Shown: positions 14,678 to 19,509 of the stretch, piece by piece
Position numbering within the stretch: the stretch's first letter is position 1
How the letters are laid out: the number at the start of each line of letters is the position of its first letter
DNA from: Verrucomicrobiota bacterium
Lineage (GTDB): Bacteria; Verrucomicrobiota; Verrucomicrobiia; Opitutales; UBA953
Assembly: GCA_009917805.1 (NCBI GenBank)
Contig: RGES01000008.1
Coordinates: 1 to 19,509, forward strand
Direction: 5' to 3'
Length of the DNA: 19,509 bases
The notes under the pieces: generated by a model
What the model was told of the DNA's origin: nothing
Database searches by the model: none
Seen by the model: only the letters and a program-made list of their open reading frames with translations
Made by a program: the position numbers and the translations under genes

Positions 14678-15285
14678 TTCGGTGGGTTGGCGCTGCCGAA
14701 CAGCTCGAGCTGGGCAGCTTTGACCATATCGTAGACGCGGAGCAGGCGGAGCAACTGCAACGTGTCGGATTTCGCGTAGCTCTGGTTGGATTCCACCGCT
14801 TGGACGAGGTTCTCCAAGATGGTCCGGAAGGTCAGGACGTGGTCGACGCCGCTGTCGCGGAGCAGGGTGATGCTCTCGGAGCGCTGCGGCTCCGTGGCCG
14901 GGATGCCGGGCAGCACGAGTACTTTCGCGAGCGGCTGGCCTTCGGTCGGCGTGAGGTCGGCGAAGGCCTCCTTGGCGGCTTCGACGGCTTCCTTGCGCAC
15001 GAACTCCAGCAGGTCGCCCTTCTTGATCATCGTGGGCGTGATGGCCTTGGTCGTGTGCCAGGCTTTCACCGCGACGACGGCGGCGCCGAGTTTCGGCAGG
15101 TCCGAACTGAAGAGCTGGAAGGGGGTCTCGCCTCCGCGTTGCGGCGCCGGGTTGATCACCAGCAGGTCGCCTTCTTCGTCGGCGCGTTTCCTGCGGGATT
15201 GGACGGCGTACTTGCGCGACTGGCGCACGAAGAAACCGTTCATCTCGAAATACTCGCGGACCAGACTGTCGTCGAAACCCGCCAT
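14674..15285 (-). CDS. Conserved-looking protein of unknown function, possible degenerate PD-(D/E)XK fold
   Basis: 203 residues from the ATG at 15285 (MAGFDDSLVREYFEMNGFFV). A TTG three codons upstream is also in frame. I do not recognise a named family. The N-terminal half, a helix with E11, then GDLLVINP (39-46) and AAVVAVKAWH (68-77), has the shape of a restriction-endonuclease-like (PD-(D/E)XK) core. The Glu of the ExK element is replaced (A72-V73-K74). The middle (about 80-130) is mixed and ends in the beta-strand KVLVLPGIP. The C-terminal part is helical (LLRDSGVDHVLTFRTILENL, then LLRLLRVYDMVKAAQLELFG). No signal or membrane segment is visible. It lies between rsmI (45 bases upstream) and lpxA (overlapping GTGA), so it is co-transcribed and probably co-translated with lpxA. 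The function is unknown; nucleic-acid binding is only a guess. Confidence 0.85.
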   Translation of the reverse strand: MAGFDDSLVREYFEMNGFFVRQSRKYAVQSRRKRADEEGDLLVINPAPQRGGETPFQLFSSDLPKLGAAVVAVKAWHTTKAITPTMIKKGDLLEFVRKEAVEAAKEAFADLTPTEGQPLAKVLVLPGIPATEPQRSESITLLRDSGVDHVLTFRTILENLVQAVESNQSYAKSDTLQLLRLLRVYDMVKAAQLELFGSANPPK

Positions 15286-15323
15286 TGGTCGCAAGGATGC
15301 GGCCGACGGGGCGGTTTGGTCAA

Positions 15324-15338
15324 CCCGCGATAAGCGGG
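15324..15338. other. Small hairpin after rsmI
   Basis: CCCGC-GATAA-GCGGG, a 5-base stem directly after the rsmI stop codon. No T-run follows, so strong termination is unlikely. It may stabilise RNA or slow transcription before the downstream gene. Confidence 0.3.
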
Positions 15339-15339
15339 C

Positions 15340-16068
15340 TCAGAGCGCGAAGCCGGCCGGGGCGATCGCCACGGTGAATTCGCCCTTCAGCGAGCCGGCC
15401 TTCATCGCGGGCACGAGCGTGGAAAGGGCCGAAGTGCGGATCGTCTCATGCAGCTTGGTCAGCTCCCGGCCGACGCAGACGACGCGGTCAGGGCCGAGGA
15501 TCTCGAGCATCTCGTCCAGGAAGTCGCCGATGCGGTGGCAGGACTCGTGCAGCACGACGGTCTCATCCGCTTCTTTCAGGCTTTCCAGGAAGCGGCGGCG
15601 GGCGGCGGATTTGGGCGGCAGGAAGCCGACGAAGCGGAAGGCGTTGGTCGGCAGGCCGGAGGCGGAGAGCAGGGCCACGATGGCGCAGGGACCCGGCAAG
15701 GGCGTCACCGTCAGGCCGCGGCGTCGGCACTCGCGGGTGACGCGGAAGCCGGGGTCGCTGATGCCGGGCGTGCCGGCGTCGGTGATGAGGGCGATCTTCG
15801 CGCCGCCGGCGACCTTGTCGGCGATCAGGACGGCGGCGTCCTTCTCGTTGTGCTCGTGATAGGCGAGCATCGGCTTCGAGATCGCGAGGTGACGCAGGAG
15901 GCCGCCGGTCACGCGCGTGTCTTCGCACGCGACCAGGTCGCACTCCGCGATGGCTTCGCGGGCGCGCGCGGTGATGTCGCCGAGGTTGCCCAACGGCGTC
16001 GCGACGACCCAGAGCCTGCCGGCCGGTCCCTGCGGACGGCCGGAGGCGCCTGCGTCGGCGGACGACAT
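15340..16068 (-). CDS. rsmI: 16S rRNA (cytidine-1402-2'-O)-methyltransferase RsmI
   Basis: 242 residues. RsmI methylates the 2'-OH of C1402 in the decoding centre of 16S rRNA. It belongs to the tetrapyrrole-methylase fold (SPOUT-unrelated class III methyltransferases). Motifs are GRLWVVATPLGNLGDIT (17-33), ACEDTRVTGGLLRHL (47-61), LITDAGTPGISDPG (94-107), LPGPCAI (124-130), GFLPPKSAARR (148-158), LHESCHRIGDFL (173-184) and RELTKLHET (201-209). Members such as E. coli RsmI have about 285 residues; here the chain ends soon after the core (GEFTVAIAP), lacking the C-terminal helical tail, as in many shorter homologues. The start overlaps the stop of the small lipoprotein gene by one base (TGATG). 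Confidence 0.95.
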   Translation of the reverse strand: MSSADAGASGRPQGPAGRLWVVATPLGNLGDITARAREAIAECDLVACEDTRVTGGLLRHLAISKPMLAYHEHNEKDAAVLIADKVAGGAKIALITDAGTPGISDPGFRVTRECRRRGLTVTPLPGPCAIVALLSASGLPTNAFRFVGFLPPKSAARRRFLESLKEADETVVLHESCHRIGDFLDEMLEILGPDRVVCVGRELTKLHETIRTSALSTLVPAMKAGSLKGEFTVAIAPAGFAL

Positions 16069-16238
16069 CAGCGGCGGTAGCCGGAACCCGGCGTGGAAAC
16101 GCCCGGGATGCCGCCCTGCCAGCCGGTGGGCTGGGACTGAGGCAGCATGGAGTCAGCCGGCTTCTCGACGGTCTCGCAGCCGGCCAGGCCCAGCAGGCAG
16201 GCGAAGGCCACGAAGGCGATGAGCGTGCGGCCGGACAT
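16068..16238 (-). CDS. Small lipoprotein, 56 residues
   Basis: Translated by eye from the minus strand: MSGRTLIAFVAFACLLGLAG, then Cys21, ETVEKPADSMLPQSQPTGWQ and GGIPGVSTPGSGYRR. The N-terminus is a typical lipoprotein signal with lipobox LAGC, so the mature chain is only 36 residues, rich in Pro, Gly and Ser and probably unstructured. The start overlaps the stop of the coiled-coil gene by one base and the stop overlaps the rsmI start by one base (both TGATG), which strongly supports a real, co-translated gene. No family recognised. The Glu at position +2 of the mature lipoprotein is not the classical Asp inner-membrane signal, so outer-membrane placement is more likely if E. coli rules apply. 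Confidence 0.85.
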   Translation of the reverse strand: MSGRTLIAFVAFACLLGLAGCETVEKPADSMLPQSQPTGWQGGIPGVSTPGSGYRR

Positions 16239-17179
16239 CAGTTGACGGCGAGCTTGGTGGAGGGGACGAGGGACACCGAGCCGGCCTTGGAGATGGCGCG
16301 GATATCGAGTTCCTTGTCAGGCTGCAGCTGGCCGAAGGAGATCACGCCCTTGACGGTCGAGATCTGCACCTTGCCGACCTTCTTGCCGGCGACCTTCACG
16401 TCGAAGATGGCCTTGGCCTGGATGCCGTTGGCTTCGCCGACCGAGAAGGCGACGATGCCGGAATCGGAGTCGAGGGCGAGGACGTTGGTCAGGATGGTTT
16501 CGGTAGCGGCTTCGGCGACGGCGACGGCCGGGGCGGCTTCACCCGGCTTGGCGGGCTCGCCGAGAGGGTCGCTGGCGAAGCCGAAAGGAGCCGGGTTGTT
16601 GTCCATCGCGCGGGAGACCTTGGCGTGGAGGGCGCGGTACTTGCCGCTGATGAGCTCGGCCTTCTCTTCGGCCTTGGTGGCCTTGGTTTCGCTTTCGGCG
16701 AGCTGTTCCTTGGTGAACATGGCGGCGGCCTTCTCGGTGGCCTTAACGAGTTCTTCCTTGGCGGAGGCGAGGGCGGCTTCGGCGCCGTCCTTCTTGCTGT
16801 TGGCGTCGGTCAGCTGGGCGGCGAGTTCGTCGCGCTTGCGGGTGAGTTCGGCGCGTTCGCCTTCGAGGGCGGTGTTCGCGGCGGTGAGGCCTTCGATCTT
16901 GGTCTTCTTGTCGGCGACGTCGGCCTGGAGGTCCTTCTTGGCGAGTTCGAGGTCGGCGATGGCCTTGCGCTTGCCGTCGAGGATGCCCTGCACGCCGGCG
17001 AGGGAGGTCATGCGGGCGTCATAGTCCTTGCCGGCCTTGACTTCGGCGTCGGCCACGGCCCACGCGGTCTTGGTCAGGGCGGCGTCCATCTTGCCTTTCA
17101 GGAGGAAGGCGAAGACCACGGCGGCCACGGCGGCGACGACGGTCAGGATGCGGAGGAAGGCATTGAGCTTCTTGTTCAT
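16238..17179 (-). CDS. Membrane-anchored coiled-coil protein with C-terminal beta domain
   Basis: 313 residues from the ATG at 17179 (MNKKLNAFLR). A single hydrophobic segment at about 10-27 (ILTVVAAVAAVVFAFLL) anchors the protein or acts as an uncleaved signal. Residues about 45-190 are rich in Ala, Glu and Lys with heptad spacing, a long coiled coil (ADLELAKKDLQADVADKKTK, ELTRKRDELAAQL, EEKAELISGKYRALHAKV). A Pro/Ala-rich linker (about 195-225) leads to a beta-rich domain (about 228-308: VLALDSDSGIVAFSVGEANG, then KAIFDVKVAGKKVGKVQIST). This resembles the small beta domain of FlgT-C-type proteins, but that link is from memory of the pattern only. The protein probably sits on the periplasmic side of the inner membrane. 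The gene starts 19 bases after pgi and overlaps the lipoprotein gene (TGATG). Function not known; a scaffold or envelope-spanning role is a guess. Confidence 0.88.
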   Translation of the reverse strand: MNKKLNAFLRILTVVAAVAAVVFAFLLKGKMDAALTKTAWAVADAEVKAGKDYDARMTSLAGVQGILDGKRKAIADLELAKKDLQADVADKKTKIEGLTAANTALEGERAELTRKRDELAAQLTDANSKKDGAEAALASAKEELVKATEKAAAMFTKEQLAESETKATKAEEKAELISGKYRALHAKVSRAMDNNPAPFGFASDPLGEPAKPGEAAPAVAVAEAATETILTNVLALDSDSGIVAFSVGEANGIQAKAIFDVKVAGKKVGKVQISTVKGVISFGQLQPDKELDIRAISKAGSVSLVPSTKLAVN

Positions 17180-17198
17180 GGGGTAGGGGAATGGGGGG

Positions 17199-18776
17199 TT
17201 AAGAATGGCTGAAGAGGGTCTTCCCGGGATCAGGAGATTCCTGACGGGAGATTGCACCGGGGTTGGACGAAACGTGCAGGAGGACTTTAAACACCAATTC
17301 TTCCTGCCCCTCAAGTGCAATTTCCTCGCAAACCTGCGAGACGGAGAGCCATTTGCCCTTGGACTTGGCCAGGGCGGCGAGGGCGGCGGCGCGGACTTTC
17401 AGGGTCTCCGAGGCGGCCTTCTTGCCGGCCTCGACGCCGGGCTGGTGGTAGGCGTTGATGCCGAGGAGGTTGGCGTACAGGCCGACGGCCCGCTCGAAAA
17501 GGGCGATGAGCATGCCCACGGAACGGGCGTCCACCTGATGGATGGTGATGGTGATATTGGCGCGCCCGCTGCCGGACAGGGCCTCGCGGGTGCCGAGCAG
17601 GAAGGCCTGGAGGTAGTCGCCCGAGGTCACGCCGGGTTCGACTTCCAAGGAGCTGCCTTCGCGGTCCTTGAGGACCTCGATGAAGACGGCGAAAAAGTTA
17701 TTCACACCGTCGCGGAGCTGCTGCACGTAGGCATGCTGGTCGGTCGAACCCTTGTTGCCGTAGACGGTCAGGCCTTGGAGGACCTTGCGTCCCTGAAGGT
17801 CGAGTTCCTTGCCGAGCGACTCCATGACGAGCTGCTGGAGGTAGCGGGAGAAGAGCAGGAGGCGGTCCTTGTAAGGCAGGACGACCATGGCCTTGGTGCC
17901 GCGGCCTTCGGTGAGGTGATGCCAGGCGAGCGCGAGCGCGGCGGCGGGATTCTTCTGCGCGTCCGGCACGCGGGTGAGCGCATCCATCGCGCGGGCGCCT
18001 TCGAGGAGGCCGCGGATGTCGATGCCTTGCAGCGCGGCGGGAAGGAGGCCGACCGGTCCGATCTCGCTCGTGCGGCCGCCGACCCAATCCCACATCGGGA
18101 AGCGGGCGAGCCACTGCTCGGCGACGGCGACCTTGTCGAGCTGGCTGCCTTCGCCGGTGACGGCGACGGCGTGGGCGGGGAAGGAGAGGCCGGCCTGCTT
18201 CCAGCGCAGCGCGGCTTCGAGCTGGCCGTTGCGCGGCTCGGGCGTGCTGCCGGACTTCGAGGTCACGATCGCGAGCGTGGTGCCGAGACGGCCACCCAGC
18301 GTGTCGAACACGCGGTCGATGCCGTCGGGGTCGGTGTTGTCGATGAAGTGGACGCGGAGCTGGTCGGCCTTGCCGCCGAGCGCGTCGGCGACGAACTGCG
18401 GGCCGAGGGCCGAGCCGCCGATGCCGATGCAGAGGAGGTCGGTGAACTTGCCGGCGGAGCCTTTCACCTGGCCGGCGTGGACCTGCGCGGCGAAGGCGGC
18501 GATGGCGTCGACGGCGGCCTTCACCTCGGCGGCGATCTTCGCGTCCGGCGCAAGCTCAGGGGCGCGGAGCCAGTAGTGGCCGACCATGCGCTTCTCGTCC
18601 GGGTTGGCGACGGCGCCCTTTTCGAGCGCGGCCATGTCGGCGAAGGCCCGGGCGATGGCCGGAGCCATCTTCTCGGCGAAGCCGGCCGGGGCGGGCGCGC
18701 GGCTGAAGTCGAGCGCGATGCCGAGTTCGGGGAAGTTCTGGAGGTGCTTCCGGAAGAGGTCGAAGGAGTGGGCCAC
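17199..18776 (-). CDS. pgi: Glucose-6-phosphate isomerase
   Basis: 525 residues from a GTG at 18776 (first residues AHSFDLFRK). The frame runs on to an ATG at 18851, but that ATG lies upstream of the ilvD terminator hairpin and would translate it; a second GTG ten codons before the chosen one is also possible. Pgi interconverts glucose 6-phosphate and fructose 6-phosphate. Motifs are CIGIGGSALGPQ (116-127), FIDNTDPDG (144-152), VTSKSGSTPEPRN (171-183), WDWVGGRTSEIG (229-240), PYKDRLLLFSRYLQQLVMES (301-320; catalytic E319), VYGNKGSTDQHAY (338-350; catalytic H348) and YHQPGVEAGKKAA (443-455; catalytic Lys at 452-453). It heads a long run of closely spaced genes. No clear promoter pair is visible between the terminator and the start. 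Confidence 0.95.
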   Translation of the reverse strand: MAHSFDLFRKHLQNFPELGIALDFSRAPAPAGFAEKMAPAIARAFADMAALEKGAVANPDEKRMVGHYWLRAPELAPDAKIAAEVKAAVDAIAAFAAQVHAGQVKGSAGKFTDLLCIGIGGSALGPQFVADALGGKADQLRVHFIDNTDPDGIDRVFDTLGGRLGTTLAIVTSKSGSTPEPRNGQLEAALRWKQAGLSFPAHAVAVTGEGSQLDKVAVAEQWLARFPMWDWVGGRTSEIGPVGLLPAALQGIDIRGLLEGARAMDALTRVPDAQKNPAAALALAWHHLTEGRGTKAMVVLPYKDRLLLFSRYLQQLVMESLGKELDLQGRKVLQGLTVYGNKGSTDQHAYVQQLRDGVNNFFAVFIEVLKDREGSSLEVEPGVTSGDYLQAFLLGTREALSGSGRANITITIHQVDARSVGMLIALFERAVGLYANLLGINAYHQPGVEAGKKAASETLKVRAAALAALAKSKGKWLSVSQVCEEIALEGQEELVFKVLLHVSSNPGAISRQESPDPGKTLFSHS

Positions 18777-18812
18777 GGTAGGGCAGTTTTTCCCGTCGCG
18801 ACCCACCTTGGC

Positions 18813-18848
18813 AACAAAAAGGGCGGCCCGCCGTGGCGTCCGCCCTTT
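18813..18848 (-). terminator. Intrinsic terminator of ilvD
   Basis: The 9-base stem AAAGGGCGG/CCGCCCTTT (18818-18826 and 18840-18848) with a GC-rich 13-base loop is followed on the minus strand by TTTTTGTTGCC. It lies 21 bases after the ilvD stop and ends 36 bases before the proposed pgi start. This position argues against any pgi start upstream of it. Confidence 0.8.
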
Positions 18849-18869
18849 CATTTCCCCTCAGTAAATCCC

Positions 18870-19509
18870 TCAGTCGCCGTCGGTGATGGCGCCGTCGGAA
18901 GCCGAGGACACGAGCTTGGCGTATTTGGCCAAGGTGCCGCGCTTCTCTTTGCAGGGCGAGGCCTTCCACGACTTCAGGCGGGTCGCGATCTCCGCGGCCG
19001 GCACGTCCAGGTTGATCTCGTTCTTCTGGGCGTCGATGGTGATGGTGTCGCCGTTCTTGACCACCGCGAGGACGCCGCCGACGGCGGCCTCAGGGGTGAT
19101 GTGGCCGACGACGAAACCGTGGGAGCCGCCGGAGAAACGCCCGTCGGTGATGAGCGCGACGGTCTTGCCGAGGCCCTTGCCCATGACGGCGCTGGTGGGT
19201 CCGAGCATCTCGCGCATGCCGGGGCCGCCCTTGGGGCCTTCGTTGCGGATGACGATCACATGGCCGTCCTTGACCTCGCCGTCGAGGATGCCGCGGAGCG
19301 ACGCTTCTTCGGACTCGTAGACGATGGCCTTGCCGGTGAAGGCGTTGCCTTCCTTGCCGGAGATCTTGGCGACGGAGCCTTCGGGGGCGAGGTTGCCGCG
19401 CAGGATGCGCAGGTGGCTGTCGGGCTTGATCGGGTTGGAGAAGGGACGGACGACGTCCTGGTCGGTGGCGTAGCTGCCGACGTGCGCGAGGTTCTCGGCG
19501 ACGGTCTTG
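18870..19509 (-). CDS. ilvD: Dihydroxy-acid dehydratase, C-terminal 212 residues (5' end outside window)
   Basis: The frame is open from the right edge to a stop at 18870. IlvD dehydrates 2,3-dihydroxy-isovalerate and -methylvalerate to the keto acids of valine and isoleucine using an Fe-S cluster. Visible motifs are VRPFSNPIKPDSHLRILRGN, LAPEGSVAKISGKEG, AIVYESEEASLRGIL, HVIVIRNEGPKGGPGMREM, and the IlvD/Edd signature ALITDGRFSGGSHGFVVGHI followed by TPEAAVGG. The C-terminus with TIDAQKNEINLDVP is IlvD-like. Sugar-acid dehydratases and Edd share the fold, but the GRFSGGSHGF...GHITPEA pattern and the tail favour IlvD. The N-terminal cluster-binding cysteines are outside the window, so they cannot be checked. 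Confidence 0.95.
   Translation of the reverse strand, partial: KTVAENLAHVGSYATDQDVVRPFSNPIKPDSHLRILRGNLAPEGSVAKISGKEGNAFTGKAIVYESEEASLRGILDGEVKDGHVIVIRNEGPKGGPGMREMLGPTSAVMGKGLGKTVALITDGRFSGGSHGFVVGHITPEAAVGGVLAVVKNGDTITIDAQKNEINLDVPAAEIATRLKSWKASPCKEKRGTLAKYAKLVSSASDGAITDGD

Noticed and set aside
18777..18851. Upstream ATG start for pgi at 18851
   Set aside because: It would translate through the ilvD terminator hairpin, and the extra residues do not resemble a Pgi N-terminus.

Overview
This is an ordinary, GC-rich, densely packed bacterial chromosome segment. The envelope genes (lpxA, an LptE-like lipoprotein, BamD-like TPR proteins) indicate a Gram-negative cell with lipopolysaccharide. 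A roughly 655-residue GreA with a long N-terminal extension, an ArsR-methyltransferase fusion and the Pgi sequence style point to the PVC group. Verrucomicrobiota, perhaps near Opitutales, is my best guess from recall and is not a database result. All but two genes are on the minus strand. I see no tRNA, rRNA, CRISPR array, insertion sequence, phage or defence genes, and no gene-free stretch over 300 bases; the largest gap is about 139 bases (2213-2351).

Right to left along the minus strand. The window edge cuts ilvD (branched-chain amino acids), which ends in a clear intrinsic terminator. A long compact run follows: pgi, a membrane-anchored coiled-coil protein, a 56-residue lipoprotein, rsmI, an unknown protein, lpxA, pdxA and an orphan periplasmic binding protein. 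Several joints in this run overlap by 1-4 bases, which suggests one operon with translational coupling. A small exported Cys-repeat protein follows, then a strong hairpin terminator that it shares with the convergent plus-strand HAD phosphatase gene.

The middle block (11151-6572) is rpmF-plsX-fabH, the classic ribosomal protein L32/fatty-acid cluster. It continues with unusually tight spacing into a BamD-like TPR protein, an LptE-like lipoprotein and rpe. The block thus links fatty-acid initiation and phospholipid precursor supply with outer-membrane assembly. A TTGACC/TAGAAC promoter lies just upstream of rpmF. rpe meets the convergent rlmN at a shared CTAG in which both genes stop.

The left part holds rlmN (plus strand), the long greA on the divergent strand with a good terminator, the ArsR-methyltransferase gene, and the 5' part of a large exported tetratricopeptide-type protein running off the left edge. 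Two real genes, rpmF and the small lipoprotein, encode fewer than 60 residues and are easy to miss. Two others, the left TPR gene and ilvD, are cut by the window edges. I found no convincing new multi-gene system. The most interesting items are the GreA extension, the 22-residue Cys repeats, the unknown protein before lpxA and the coiled-coil/lipoprotein pair after pgi.
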